A stretch of DNA of 35,291 nucleotides from Propionibacteriaceae bacterium (GTDB lineage: Bacteria > Actinomycetota > Actinomycetes > Propionibacteriales > Propionibacteriaceae), in the NCBI GenBank assembly GCA_030528545.1, contig JAUMYR010000003.1, positions 21,863 to 57,153 on the forward strand, in the 5' to 3' direction. A program made the position numbers and the translations under genes. This document shows positions 1 to 7,775 of this stretch, piece by piece. Under the pieces are notes generated by a model, which saw only the letters and a list, made by a program, of their open reading frames with translations, was not told the DNA's origin and searched no databases. Positions within the stretch are counted from its first letter, which is position 1. Each line of letters starts with the position of its first letter.

Positions 1-54
1 CCGCCGCACTGGCCGCCGCCGCAGTGGCCTCAGCCGCCGCGTCCGGGGGCCTGA
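1..54 (+). CDS. C-terminal tail of upstream gene, probably FtsH protease (partial)
   Basis: The first 17 codons read as a proline- and tryptophan-rich tail ending in TGA at 52-54, one base before the folE start. Actinobacterial FtsH proteins commonly end in a proline-rich low-complexity tail, and ftsH directly precedes folE in mycobacteria and relatives. The identity rests on tail composition and position only; no domain is visible in the window. Confidence 0.5.
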   Translation, partial: PPHWPPPQWPQPPRPGA

Positions 55-55
55 G

Positions 56-619
56 ATGGTCGACCAGCCACGGATCGCCGCGGCGGTGCGGGAGATCCTG
101 CTGGCCGTCGGTGAGGACCCCGACCGGGAAGGCCTGGCCGAAACCCCCCAGCGGGTCGCCAGGGCCTACGCCGAGATGTTCGTGGGGCTCGGCCGTTCGG
201 CCGCCGACGTCCTGGAACGCACCTTCGACATCAGCCACGACGAGTTGGTCCTGGTGAAGGACATCGAGGTGTCGAGCTGCTGCGAACACCACCTCCTGCC
301 CTTCCTGGGGGTCGCCCATGTGGGCTATATCCCGGCCGAGAACGGGCGGGTCACGGGGCTGAGCAAACTCGCCCGGCTGGTCGATGTCTACGCCAAGCGT
401 CCCCAAGTGCAGGAGCGGCTCACGACCGAGATCGCCGACGCCTTGGTCGAGCACCTGGATGCGCGCGGGGTCATCGTGGTGGTGGAGTGCGAACACCTGT
501 GCATGTCGATGCGGGGGGTCCGCAAACCGGGCGCCAAGACCGTCACCAGCGCGGTGCGGGGCCGGATGCGCAATCCGGCGACCCGGGCCGAAGCCATGAG
601 CCTGATCCTGGGGCGGTAG
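56..619 (+). CDS. folE: GTP cyclohydrolase I (FolE)
   Basis: Cytoplasmic enzyme converting GTP to 7,8-dihydroneopterin triphosphate, the first step of folate synthesis. The protein is 187 aa, usual for the family. The zinc site is visible as the CEHH motif (C76 and H79) together with C149 in the EHLCMSMRG segment, matching E. coli C110, H113 and C181. The segment [21 protein letters not shown] and the [14 protein letters not shown] loop are also typical. ATG 56 begins one base after the upstream stop, so translation is probably coupled. folP follows after a 2-base gap. An internal ATG in another frame gives a longer overlapping ORF that has no merit. Confidence 0.97.
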   Translation: MVDQPRIAAAVREILLAVGEDPDREGLAETPQRVARAYAEMFVGLGRSAADVLERTFDISHDELVLVKDIEVSSCCEHHLLPFLGVAHVGYIPAENGRVTGLSKLARLVDVYAKRPQVQERLTTEIADALVEHLDARGVIVVVECEHLCMSMRGVRKPGAKTVTSAVRGRMRNPATRAEAMSLILGR

Positions 620-621
620 CG

Positions 622-1413
622 ATGACACTCGTCATGGGCATCGTCAACGTGACCCCGGACTCCTTCTCCGATGGGGGACGCTGGGCGAGCACGGACGCCG
701 CGATCGGACGCGGCCTTGAACTGTGGCGCGATGGTGCCGAGATCCTCGACATCGGCGGAGAATCGACCCGCCCAGGAGCCGGGCGCGTCCCCGAGACCGA
801 GGAAATCGCCCGGGTGGTGCCGGTCATCAGAGAACTCGCGGCCGCAGGTGCGACAGTGAGCGTCGACACCATGAGATCGCGGGTGGCGCGGGCCGCGCTT
901 GAAGCCGGCGCCACCATCGTCAACGATGTCTCCGGCGGGCTCGCCGACCCGGAAATGGCCAAGACCGTCGCCCGCTTAGAGGCGGAGTACGTGGTGATGC
1001 ACTGGCGTGGGCATTCGGCGGTCATGGCGGGTCTCACCGGTTATGCCGATGTGGTCGCCGACGTCAAGGACGAGCTGATGTCCCAGGTGCGGGCGGCGGA
1101 GCGGGCAGGGGTCTCATCCGAACGCATCATCGTCGATTGCGGCCTCGGTTTCGCCAAGGAACCGGCCCACAACTGGGAACTATTGCGCAGCATCGCCGGC
1201 TTCAACAAGCTCGGGTACCGCCAGCTGGTCGGGGCCTCTCGCAAGCGCTTTCTGGGTGAGGCCACCGGTCGTGAGGCCCCAGACCGTGACGCCGCGAGCG
1301 CCGCCATCACGATGTGGTGCGCTCAGCACGGCGTGTGGGCCGTTCGCACTCACACGGTCGCTGAACATCGCGACGCCGTCCGGGTGGCGGAGGCCCTCGG
1401 TGCCGGAGCTTAG
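622..1413 (+). CDS. folP: Dihydropteroate synthase (FolP)
   Basis: Condenses 6-hydroxymethyl-7,8-dihydropterin pyrophosphate with p-aminobenzoate to give dihydropteroate; target of sulfonamides. The protein is 263 aa and begins MTLVMGIVNVTPDSFSDGG, the first DHPS signature, so ATG 622 is the start. Other family segments are DIGGESTRPGA (second signature, diphosphate-binding), SVDTMRS, NDVSGG, the DCGLGFAKEPAHNWELL loop and VGASRKRFLG, which carries the pterin-site lysine. The start is 2 bases after the folE stop, in the same operon. A longer ORF reaching back to 487 would overlap folE by 130 bases and is rejected. I see no active-site substitution. Confidence 0.97.
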   Translation: MTLVMGIVNVTPDSFSDGGRWASTDAAIGRGLELWRDGAEILDIGGESTRPGAGRVPETEEIARVVPVIRELAAAGATVSVDTMRSRVARAALEAGATIVNDVSGGLADPEMAKTVARLEAEYVVMHWRGHSAVMAGLTGYADVVADVKDELMSQVRAAERAGVSSERIIVDCGLGFAKEPAHNWELLRSIAGFNKLGYRQLVGASRKRFLGEATGREAPDRDAASAAITMWCAQHGVWAVRTHTVAEHRDAVRVAEALGAGA

Positions 1414-1644
1414 ACCGGGACGCTCCCACCTGGCCGGTGGCGGGCATCCCCAGCTCAACCCGGGAGGGGGACCACACGACCCCGCGGGCTCCGGGCGCGG
1501 GCTGGACCGATCGGGTCGGGATCGGCGTGGGGTCCTGCTGACCGTGGTGGTCAGAAACGCCTGCCGCCGCCCGACTCGCGGGCGCCGCCTGGTGCCGGTA
1601 GCCGATGGGGTAGGGTCAATCTGGGACGCGACCACGGGACGGGT
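1414..1644 (+). promoter_or_regulatory. folP-folB gap with possible internal promoter
   Basis: This 231-base gap interrupts an otherwise tight operon and holds no convincing gene; one ORF crosses it but resembles no family and has shadow composition. A TAGGGT box at 1611-1616 could be a -10, giving a leader of about 20 bases with a GGGACGGG ribosome site before ATG 1645. No good -35 is seen. A 6-bp hairpin lies at 1538-1554 (CTGACC/GGTCAG). folB-folK may therefore have their own promoter. Confidence 0.3.
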
Positions 1645-2004
1645 ATGACGAACGACTGCATCAGCATCACCGGGCTGGAGGCCATCGGACGCCACGGCGT
1701 CCTAGCCTCCGAGCGCACCAACGGGCAGCCCTTCGTCGTTGATCTCGTCGCCTGGCTCGCGCTGGACACCGCCTCCGACGACCTGTCGCGCACGGTGAAT
1801 TACGCCGAACTCGCCGAGGGAATCGTGGCGATCGTGGGTGGCCCACCGGTTGACCTGATCGAAACCTTAGCGGGCCGGATAGCCGATTTCGCGCTGTCCT
1901 ATCCGTTGATCGAGCGGGTCTCAGTTACAGTTCATAAGCCCCGGGCGCCGATCGCCGTCTGTTTCGCTGACGTGGCGGTGACCATCAACAGGAGGAGAAC
2001 ATGA
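1645..2004 (+). CDS. folB: Dihydroneopterin aldolase (FolB)
   Basis: Converts 7,8-dihydroneopterin to 6-hydroxymethyl-7,8-dihydropterin and glycolaldehyde in folate synthesis. The protein is 119 aa, the family size. Family motifs are LEAIGRHGVLASE near the N-terminus, the VNYAEL segment, the IETLAGRIAD helix and VTVHKPRAPI, which contains the conserved catalytic lysine. A GGGACGGG ribosome site precedes ATG 1645. The stop overlaps the folK start (ATGA, 2001-2004), so the two are translationally coupled. Confidence 0.95.
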   Translation: MTNDCISITGLEAIGRHGVLASERTNGQPFVVDLVAWLALDTASDDLSRTVNYAELAEGIVAIVGGPPVDLIETLAGRIADFALSYPLIERVSVTVHKPRAPIAVCFADVAVTINRRRT

Positions 2005-2546
2005 TGCAGTTTGGCCTTGATGTCGACACCCTCGGCAACCTCAAGCCGATCGCCAAAGTGGTTTTCAGCCTCGGATCCAACCAAGGGGATTCGGAAGTGG
2101 TGCTGCAGCAAGCTGTGGACGCGCTCGCCGATACCCCCGACGTTATCATCGTCGACATTTCCCCGGTCTACCGCACCAAACCGGTTGGTCTGGTCGCCGA
2201 CCAGCCCGACTTCCTCAACCTCGTGGTGGTCGCGGAATCGACCCTAGAACCGATGACGCTGCTGGACCGGGCGAATGCCATCGAAGACGCCTTTGGGCGG
2301 GTTCGGGAAGTCGCAGGCGGCCCGCGGACCCTCGACATCGACATCATCATGGTCGGTCGGCGCACCAGCGAAGAGGCGATCGAGCTGCCCCATCCGCGGG
2401 CCCACGAGCGGGCCTTCGTCCTGGTTCCCTGGCTGGACGCCGACCCACTGGCTGAACTGGCCGGACACGGTGCGGTGAAGGACCTGGTGGCTCAGATGGA
2501 CCTATCGGGAGTCACCCGTACCGACATCGTCATTACCAAGTCATAG
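2001..2546 (+). CDS. folK: 2-amino-4-hydroxy-6-hydroxymethyldihydropteridine pyrophosphokinase (FolK)
   Basis: Transfers pyrophosphate from ATP to 6-hydroxymethyl-7,8-dihydropterin, making the FolP substrate. The protein is 181 aa. HPPK motifs are visible: VVFSLGSNQGDS, SPVYRTKPVG, QPDFLNLVV, the GGPRTLDIDIIMV magnesium-binding segment and LPHPRAHERAFVLVPW. A strong AGGAGGAGA ribosome site sits inside the end of folB. The start may be ATG 2001 or the adjacent ATG 2004. The first 15 or so residues extend beyond the usual SLGSN start of the family. DUF3180 follows 3 bases later. Confidence 0.95.
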   Translation: MMQFGLDVDTLGNLKPIAKVVFSLGSNQGDSEVVLQQAVDALADTPDVIIVDISPVYRTKPVGLVADQPDFLNLVVVAESTLEPMTLLDRANAIEDAFGRVREVAGGPRTLDIDIIMVGRRTSEEAIELPHPRAHERAFVLVPWLDADPLAELAGHGAVKDLVAQMDLSGVTRTDIVITKS

Positions 2547-2549
2547 CCC

Positions 2550-3062
2550 ATGAACACCGAGCGTCCCGACTCGCAACCGCCGCGTGAGCCGCGCCCCGGC
2601 GCGCTCGGGATGACGACCCCGAGCCAGATCATGGTCTCGGTGCTGTCCGGTGCGGTGATCGGCTATCTTCTGCTGGTCGCCTTCGACGTGCTGAACGCGA
2701 TCCCGCCGCTGGTGCCCTGGAGCGTGCCGATCGTGCTCGTCGCGATCAGCATCCCAGTGCTGTGGTATGCCCGGACGCTGATCTCCCGGCTGGAACGGTC
2801 CATGGTCCCTCCCGAGGAGGGGGTGCGGGCTGTGATCCTCGGCAAGTCCATGCTGATGACCGGTTGTGTGCTGGCCGGTGGCCACCTGGTTTACGTGCTG
2901 CGCTGGATCGCCCAGACGGATGCGCCGGGCCCAAAGAGCCGGGTGATCCTCGGGGCGGTTACCATAGTCGCAGCAGTGGGTTTCGCGCTGGTGGGAGCCT
3001 ATTTGGAAAAGGCGTGCGTGGTGGACGGAGAAGATTCGGACGGGTCAGGCCAACCTGCTTGA
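2550..3062 (+). CDS. DUF3180 family membrane protein
   Basis: A 170-aa integral membrane protein of unknown function, found almost always just after folK in actinobacteria, as here (3-base gap). The N-terminal 20 residues are hydrophilic and proline/arginine-rich. Four hydrophobic helices follow at about residues 27-48, 56-77, 94-115 and 126-150, with a short basic loop after helix 2 (YARTLISRLERS) and an acidic tail. No catalytic motif is visible. The tight position suggests co-transcription with the folate genes, but no role in folate synthesis is established. Confidence 0.85.
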   Translation: MNTERPDSQPPREPRPGALGMTTPSQIMVSVLSGAVIGYLLLVAFDVLNAIPPLVPWSVPIVLVAISIPVLWYARTLISRLERSMVPPEEGVRAVILGKSMLMTGCVLAGGHLVYVLRWIAQTDAPGPKSRVILGAVTIVAAVGFALVGAYLEKACVVDGEDSDGSGQPA

Positions 3063-3112
3063 GATTTTGCTTTCAGGCGGCGTGTTGTCGCGGCCTGTTC
3101 GTAGTGTGCCGT

Positions 3113-3125
3113 TATCCTGGCGCTG
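3113..3125 (+). promoter_or_regulatory. Candidate -10 box for leaderless transcription
   Basis: TATCCT at 3113-3118 lies 6 bases before GTG 3125, with no ribosome-binding sequence between. The -35 is uncertain: TTGTCG at 3085-3090 is 22 bases away, too far for a standard spacer. Confidence 0.35.
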
Positions 3126-3763
3126 TGACTGGGCGTTACCGTGCAAGGCAATCAAATGAGCGGAAGATCACCTGGGCGGCCCTGGTCGCCGGGACTCTCC
3201 TCGCTACCAGCCTGGCCTTCGGACCGTTGTGGATGGCGCAACTGGGAGTGGGGGTCGCGCTGCTGTTCTCCTTCGTCTCGGTCGGCTTCGCCTGGCGCGA
3301 ACTTGAGAACGCGCGCAAAGCCCACCGCGGTGAGGTGAAAGCGCTGTTGAACGCCAGCCGCGAGGTCGCGGATCGCCAGCACCGGGAGTCGCTCGAGATG
3401 CTGGACAGGTTTGACGAGAGGGCCAATCAGCTCAAGAGCACGGTGCAAAGACTTACCTCCCAGCTGGGAGCCGCTCACGCGGAGCTAGCCTCGATGCGAG
3501 GCAATAACGTGTGGCTGCGCGGTGAGGTCGCCGAGCGTCAGGCCCGTATCGACGCGCTCACCTCTAGGATCGCCGAACTGGAGGCCGCGCGGGCGGAGGC
3601 GACGGGCAAGCTGCTGGTCCTGCCCAAGCGCGAGGTCTGCGACCCGGAAGCCCAGCTACTGCCAACGGCCGAGGAATTGTGGGCTGATGGCAATCATCCG
3701 ACTGTGGTCGACCTGACGATGCTGAGTTTCCCGGTGCTGCTGGACGAACGAAAGCAGGCCTGA
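3125..3763 (+). CDS. Membrane-anchored coiled-coil protein (DUF6779-like)
   Basis: A 212-aa protein with two hydrophobic helices (about residues 16-34 and 37-57), then a long charged, heptad-rich segment (about 60-160) predicted to be coiled coil, and a conserved-looking tail. In mycobacteria the gene after the DUF3180 gene also encodes an alanine/arginine-rich membrane protein (Rv3604c, DUF6779 as I recall), so position and architecture match; I could not align them. The start chosen is GTG 3125. No Shine-Dalgarno precedes it, but TATCCT at 3113-3118 ends 6 bases before it, suggesting a leaderless mRNA. An upstream in-frame extension to 2762 runs inside the DUF3180 gene and is rejected. Confidence 0.7.
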   Translation: MTGRYRARQSNERKITWAALVAGTLLATSLAFGPLWMAQLGVGVALLFSFVSVGFAWRELENARKAHRGEVKALLNASREVADRQHRESLEMLDRFDERANQLKSTVQRLTSQLGAAHAELASMRGNNVWLRGEVAERQARIDALTSRIAELEAARAEATGKLLVLPKREVCDPEAQLLPTAEELWADGNHPTVVDLTMLSFPVLLDERKQA

Positions 3764-3780
3764 GGAGAGAGGTCCAAGAA

Positions 3781-3809
3781 GCGCCCCGCCGCTGAGGCGG
3801 GGCGCTTTT
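3781..3809 (+). terminator. Rho-independent terminator of the fol operon
   Basis: A perfect 10-bp stem, GCGCCCCGCC (3781-3790) with GGCGGGGCGC (3796-3805), loop GCTGA, followed by TTTTC. AA bases before it extend pairing with the first U residues. It lies 17 bases after the stop at 3763. Confidence 0.93.
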
Positions 3810-3996
3810 CCTGTCGCTATCGCTGTCCTGGCGTCTCCGGGGCGGTTCGGCGTCCCAGCCATGGCTCGACCCGCCGGGCCCTGCCCGGCTACCTCCGGGG
3901 AGCCCGGGACGCAGACGCACCTGGGCCGACCAGGGGATTTACCCCGTGACTCGCTCCAGCCCGTTCTCATGGGGTAAGCATCGGCAGGCGTCGGGG

Positions 3997-4740
3997 TCAG
4001 CGGACGGGAAGCCCCGACTCCCTGAGCACCTGGTTCTTCGCCTCCTGGCTGAACCGTGATGCCCGTGGGCTCAAGACCAGATCGTGGCCGCGTCGGCGCG
4101 CCATCCGGGAGATCAGCACATCGGTCAGCTCGGGGTTCCGGGCCAGCAGCGGGCCGTGGAGGTAGGTGCCGATCATGTTGCGGTAGGCGACCCCTTCGGT
4201 GTCGTCTTCGCGGTTGTTCCCGGTTCCCTTGAGCACGCTCGCCAACGGGGACGTGACCCCATAGGTCAGCCCAGAGTGATTCTCGAAACCGGCGAGGGTC
4301 ACCTTGACACCGTCGAGGGTTGCCTCTTCGACCAGGTAGCCGACGGTTCGGGGAGCCGAGCCGATGGTGTGATAATCGAAGATCCCCATGCCGTCTATGC
4401 GGTGTCCCTCGGTGTTTTCGTAGTAGGTGCCGAAAAGCTGGTAACCGCCGCAGATGGTGAGCACCACGGTGTCAGACTCAATCGCTTCGGTGAAGGCATG
4501 GGTGCGTGAGATGAGGTCGGGGTAGAAGATCTGCTGTTCCCGATCGGAGCCGCCGCCGAGGAAGACCATGTCGTATGCGGGCAGATCCACGCGGTCTCCT
4601 ACGCTGTGACGCTCGATCGCTAGGTCGACGCCCAGTTCCGTGCAGCGGTGACGCAGCAGCGCCATGTTGCCGCTGTCGCCATATAGCTCCAGTAGGTCAG
4701 GGTATAGCCAGGCCAGACGATAGCTGGGGCGAGCGTTCAT
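3997..4740 (-). CDS. gatD: Lipid II isoglutaminyl synthase, glutaminase subunit (GatD)
   Basis: CobB/CobQ-like class I glutamine amidotransferase. With MurT it amidates the alpha-carboxyl of D-glutamate in lipid II to D-isoglutamine; GatD releases ammonia from glutamine. The protein is 247 aa. The nucleophile is C97 in TICGGYQLFG and the histidine is H195 in GTYLHGPLLARNP. Other family segments are LYPDLLELYGDSGN and FLGGGSDREQQ. ATG 4740 overlaps the murT stop by 4 bases (ATGA), matching the MurT:GatD complex. A longer ORF start at 4944 lies inside murT and is rejected. Confidence 0.95.
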   Translation of the reverse strand: MNARPSYRLAWLYPDLLELYGDSGNMALLRHRCTELGVDLAIERHSVGDRVDLPAYDMVFLGGGSDREQQIFYPDLISRTHAFTEAIESDTVVLTICGGYQLFGTYYENTEGHRIDGMGIFDYHTIGSAPRTVGYLVEEATLDGVKVTLAGFENHSGLTYGVTSPLASVLKGTGNNREDDTEGVAYRNMIGTYLHGPLLARNPELTDVLISRMARRRGHDLVLSPRASRFSQEAKNQVLRESGLPVR

Positions 4741-6065
4741 GATTGATTCTCCGGGAAGGACGCGAGCACCCGGCGGACCGGTTGCAGCGGGGTGTAATTG
4801 GTTAGTACATAGGGGTGTCCGCTGGTGCGATCGCGGAGGTGGGTCAACCCTTCCGCAACATCGGGATGGACCACGATCTTGGTGACCGGCACGCCGCCGG
4901 TCTCCAGCCGGACCGCAAGGTCGTAGGCGCGGTCCCCGGAACACACGAAAGTGGACAGCCGGTCGGTGTTGAATCGCTCCAGAGCCGCGTCCCAGATCCA
5001 GGAGGTATCGATGGAATCGGCCGCCTGGTTGTTCAGAGCCATGAAGACGCTAAACCGGTCGTGTGGCTGGGACAGGATGTGGCTGATCGTCTGGTCCAGC
5101 CCGGCCGGGTTCTTAATCAGGTTGAGGAAGGTTTCAGCCTCGCCGACGTTGACGGCCTCCATCCGCCCGTCGCCGATCTGGAAAGAGGCCACGGCGGAGG
5201 CGATCGCCTGCGGTGAGACGCCCGCGTCCCGGCATACCGCGATCGCGCCGACGATATTGAACAGGAAGTAGAGGTTGTCGTAGCCAGATCGGTACTCTTG
5301 GCCGTCCAAAGTGAACCTTCGTTCGGCTAGGTTAACTGAGACGGCCTCTGCGTCCAGCTCGGGGGTCGCGAATCCGCAGTTAGAGCAGTTGTATTTTCCG
5401 ATCTGGGAATAGTGGTAGTAGTCGTAACTCAGGTGCTCGTTGCACCGGGGGCACCACTTGGATTCGCGGGCTTCAGATTCGGCATTGGCTGAGTTTTTCG
5501 TGCGTTCAACTCCGAAGAACACGGTCCGGTTCTCCGAATGATCGAGCGCGGCCTTCGTCGAAAGGGGATCGTTCCCGTTGACGACCAGCACCTGGTTTTC
5601 CTGGACTGAATTGGAGACCTTGGCGATTACGGTTTCCAGCTCCCCGTAGCGTTCCAGCTGGTCCCGGAAGAAGTTATTGATGAGCAGATAATGGGGGCGG
5701 ACCTGGCGGAAGACTAGGGGAACATTGGCCTCGTCGATCTCCAGCACCACCACGTCTGCCCGGAGCCGTAGCGAGAAATCGGTCTTGGCCAAAATCGCCG
5801 TGGTGACGCCACTGACCATGTTGGCGCCCTGCGAATTATGCGCTACCACGGCCCCGCTGGCGCGGAAGATCTCGGCAATCAGATTCGCGGTGGACGTCTT
5901 GCCGTTCGTGCCGGTCACAGCGATGACGAGTCCGGGGTAGCGGATCGCGCTGAGCAGGCCTGGTGCGATCCGGTTGGCGAGCAGGCCGGGCAGGCTGGAG
6001 CCGCCCCGGCGTAGTTTCATGGCCAGCAGCGCGAGTTTGCCCACGAGTAGGCCGAGTCGGTTCAT
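4737..6065 (-). CDS. murT: Lipid II isoglutaminyl synthase, Mur ligase subunit (MurT)
   Basis: Mur-ligase-like ATP-dependent partner of GatD. It activates the D-Glu alpha-carboxyl of lipid II and receives ammonia from GatD. The protein is 442 aa. The ATP loop is TGTNGKTST (K56). A four-cysteine zinc ribbon is visible (CPRC at 205-208, CSNC at 227-230), a MurT hallmark. The C-terminal DUF1727 region carries NNQAADSIDTSWIWD, where D350 probably corresponds to the aspartate that completes the GatD catalytic site in Staphylococcus. The N-terminal 45 residues are hydrophobic and basic. Start ATG 6065 has an AAGGAGG ribosome site. The gene lies 26 bases after the NuoD-like gene and overlaps gatD. 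Confidence 0.95.
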   Translation of the reverse strand: MNRLGLLVGKLALLAMKLRRGGSSLPGLLANRIAPGLLSAIRYPGLVIAVTGTNGKTSTANLIAEIFRASGAVVAHNSQGANMVSGVTTAILAKTDFSLRLRADVVVLEIDEANVPLVFRQVRPHYLLINNFFRDQLERYGELETVIAKVSNSVQENQVLVVNGNDPLSTKAALDHSENRTVFFGVERTKNSANAESEARESKWCPRCNEHLSYDYYHYSQIGKYNCSNCGFATPELDAEAVSVNLAERRFTLDGQEYRSGYDNLYFLFNIVGAIAVCRDAGVSPQAIASAVASFQIGDGRMEAVNVGEAETFLNLIKNPAGLDQTISHILSQPHDRFSVFMALNNQAADSIDTSWIWDAALERFNTDRLSTFVCSGDRAYDLAVRLETGGVPVTKIVVHPDVAEGLTHLRDRTSGHPYVLTNYTPLQPVRRVLASFPENQS

Positions 6066-6091
6066 CCGGTACCTCCTTGCGGTGTGCAAGG

Positions 6092-7204
6092 TTACCGGTC
6101 CAAGTCGCCGATGCCGTAACCCAAGGACGCCACGATGTGTGCGATCGCCTCCACGGGGCTCCCGACCAGGGCTCGGCTCAGGGCCGAGCAGTTGGCGAAG
6201 CTCGGGGTGCGCAGCCCTAGGCGCCACGGCGTACGCTCCCCACGGGAGACGAGGTGGCATCCGGCCACTCCCCAGGGAGCGGCCACCTCGCCGCTATAGA
6301 ACCCTTCGGGCACCTTGATGATCTTTGCCAGCCTGACGTTGATAGGACCCTCCGGGGCGAGGTCAAGGGCCTTGTCAATCAGTATAGCGCTGTGCTCAGC
6401 GTCCTCTATGAGGGCACTGAACCGGGCCAGTGCATCGCCCGTGGTGTCCGCCGGTGCGGGTGCCTGCGGAAGCTCCCCGTAGGTGAGATAGCCGGTGTCG
6501 CGGATGTCGAGGCGCACACCCGAGGCGGCAGAGACCGGCCCGGACAGGCCGTACTGGTCGACATCATCGGCGTTCAGGACTCCCACTCGCAGCTGGGGGA
6601 GATCGCCTAGGAGACAGGCGAGGGAGCGCAGCGTCGGCCTGCTCGCCGCGGCAGCTTCGGACACGGCTCGCAATGCCTCTGCGGCTGGTTCGTGAGAGAT
6701 GCCGCCGAGGCGGTTGAGCATGGGATGCACCCGGTTACCGGTGCAGAAGGAGAATGCCTCGCGCAGCGCCCAGATGTGGGACTGTACGGCCTTGGCTAGG
6801 GCGGTATCGCTAGCGACGAAAGGCAGATAGGACAGGTAACACAGGTGTGAATGTAAGCGGGCGGCTTCGGCGAAAAAGACTCGTAGCCAGATCGCCCGCC
6901 TCGGGGGGAGCAGCCCCATCGCGTGTTCGACGGTCAGGGTGGCCACGAGTTCGCCACTGAAGGCCGCCAGCCAATCGTGGCGATCGGCCAGCATCAATAC
7001 CGAACGATAATCGCGGGCTTCGAACAGCTTTTCTGCACCCCTGTGCAGGTAACCTGGTTGAAAATCGGCGGTGTGCACGTGGCCGTCGGTCTCCTCCACT
7101 CTGAGGAGGGTGAGGCCGGGCTTGGTCGGATGATACGGGCCTAGGTCGAGATCGGTCGTGCCGGTTAGTCCGATCGCACCAATACTGTAGGTCGTTACTC
7201 TCAC
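6092..7204 (-). CDS. Orphan NuoD / [NiFe]-hydrogenase large-subunit-like protein
   Basis: A 370-aa protein with the fold signature of complex I subunit NuoD (49 kDa) and the related hydrogenase large subunits. QPGYLHRGAEKLFEARDY matches the GYLHRGxEKL motif, and the tail (PWRLGLRTPSFANCSALS, then SPVEAIAHIVASLGYGIGDLDR) matches the NuoD end. It is shorter than NuoD (about 400-440 aa). The HPSTHG loop reads HPTKPG, so the quinone-site histidine (Thermus Nqo4 H38) is absent, and RMDY reads RHDW, so tyrosine Y87 is absent. The CxxC pairs of [NiFe] hydrogenases are also missing. No other nuo gene is nearby; murT-gatD follow in the same direction. Start GTG 7204 has TAGGCT 6 bases upstream. Function unknown. 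Confidence 0.75.
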   Translation of the reverse strand: MRVTTYSIGAIGLTGTTDLDLGPYHPTKPGLTLLRVEETDGHVHTADFQPGYLHRGAEKLFEARDYRSVLMLADRHDWLAAFSGELVATLTVEHAMGLLPPRRAIWLRVFFAEAARLHSHLCYLSYLPFVASDTALAKAVQSHIWALREAFSFCTGNRVHPMLNRLGGISHEPAAEALRAVSEAAAASRPTLRSLACLLGDLPQLRVGVLNADDVDQYGLSGPVSAASGVRLDIRDTGYLTYGELPQAPAPADTTGDALARFSALIEDAEHSAILIDKALDLAPEGPINVRLAKIIKVPEGFYSGEVAAPWGVAGCHLVSRGERTPWRLGLRTPSFANCSALSRALVGSPVEAIAHIVASLGYGIGDLDR

Positions 7205-7216
7205 GGGGTAAGCCTA
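7205..7216 (-). promoter_or_regulatory. Candidate -10 box for leaderless NuoD-like/murT/gatD transcript
   Basis: On the minus strand TAGGCT (7216 to 7211) is followed by TACCCC and then GTG 7204. No ribosome-binding sequence is present, and no clear -35 is seen. Confidence 0.35.
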
Positions 7217-7233
7217 TGGGCCGAGGGGTGGAG

Positions 7234-7264
7234 TTGTTTTGGAATGGGAAATACCCGATAGACT
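7234..7264 (+). promoter_or_regulatory. Candidate lsr2 promoter
   Basis: The stretch before lsr2 is AT-richer than its surroundings. TTGTTT (7234-7239) and TAGACT (7259-7264) form a -35/-10 pair with a 19-base spacer; TTGGAA at 7239-7244 is an alternative -35 with a short spacer. AT-rich sequence here is also where Lsr2 could bind its own promoter. Confidence 0.4.
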
Positions 7265-7299
7265 GAACATTAGTTCGTAACACGAGAATGGGGAGTGGT

Positions 7300-7617
7300 A
7301 TGGCACTCAAGATCACGAAGGTTCTCGTCGATGATATCGACGAGTCCGCCGCGACCGGCACTGTGAGCTTTACGTTCAACGGTGTCAGCTATGAGATTGA
7401 TCTCAATGATGCCCATCAGGGCGAACTGGCGTCCGCATTGGAGCCTTATATCGCGCGTGCGCGTCGTGTCGGGGGCAAGCGTGTTGGCCGCAAGGCGGCT
7501 TCTCCCATCCCCACCACCGCGATTCGTGCCTGGGCAGCGGAGAATGGTTACAAGGTGGCTGACCGGGGCCGGATTCCGGCCGAGGTCGTCGAGGCCTACC
7601 AGAAGGCAATGGCCTGA
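7300..7617 (+). CDS. lsr2: Lsr2 nucleoid-associated xenogeneic silencer
   Basis: Small DNA-bridging protein that binds AT-rich DNA in the minor groove and silences acquired genes, the actinobacterial counterpart of H-NS. The protein is 105 aa. The N-terminal oligomerisation domain (VLVDDIDES, then TVSFTFNGVSYEIDL, about 1-55) is joined by a basic linker (VGGKRVGRK) to the C-terminal DNA-binding domain (TTAIRAWAAENGYKVADRGRIPAEVVEAY), with the AT-hook-like RGR at 89-91. ATG 7300 is chosen because GGGGAG lies 4 bases upstream and MALKITKVLVDD matches family starts. The in-frame ATG 7288 would add four residues and lacks a ribosome site. Confidence 0.95.
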   Translation: MALKITKVLVDDIDESAATGTVSFTFNGVSYEIDLNDAHQGELASALEPYIARARRVGGKRVGRKAASPIPTTAIRAWAAENGYKVADRGRIPAEVVEAYQKAMA

Positions 7618-7630
7618 TCCTGCGATTCCT

Positions 7631-7666
7631 GCGCGGGGCCCCGGGAATGTCCCCGGGGCCCCGCGC
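7631..7666 (+). terminator. Hairpin after lsr2 without U tract
   Basis: A perfect 15-bp stem, GCGCGGGGCCCCGGG (7631-7645) with its complement at 7652-7666, and a 6-base loop. It is followed by GTTGC rather than U residues. Its position 13 bases after the lsr2 stop supports a terminator or mRNA 3'-end role. Confidence 0.75.
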
Positions 7667-7675
7667 GTTGCATGC

Positions 7676-7718
7676 TTCGCTACGGGTGAACGATACGGCC
7701 GCGATTCGCAACTACACT
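7676..7718 (+). promoter_or_regulatory. clpC upstream region: possible ClgR-like box and -10
   Basis: TTCGC-TACGG-GTGAA at 7676-7690 resembles, with mismatches, the CGC-N5-GCG core bound by ClgR, the activator of clp genes in actinobacteria. TACACT at 7713-7718 could be the -10 of clpC. Both are weak matches judged by eye. Confidence 0.25.
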
Positions 7719-7775
7719 GGGGTGAGCCCGCGGCGGTCTGGTAGTGGCTAGGGACGGGCAAGTAGAGGAGATCAC

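Noticed and set aside
487..621. Extended folP start at 487
   Set aside because: It would overlap folE by 130 bases, and the DHPS signature begins right at ATG 622.
6092..7204. NuoD-like gene as an active [NiFe] hydrogenase subunit
   Set aside because: The N- and C-terminal CxxC metal-binding pairs are absent.
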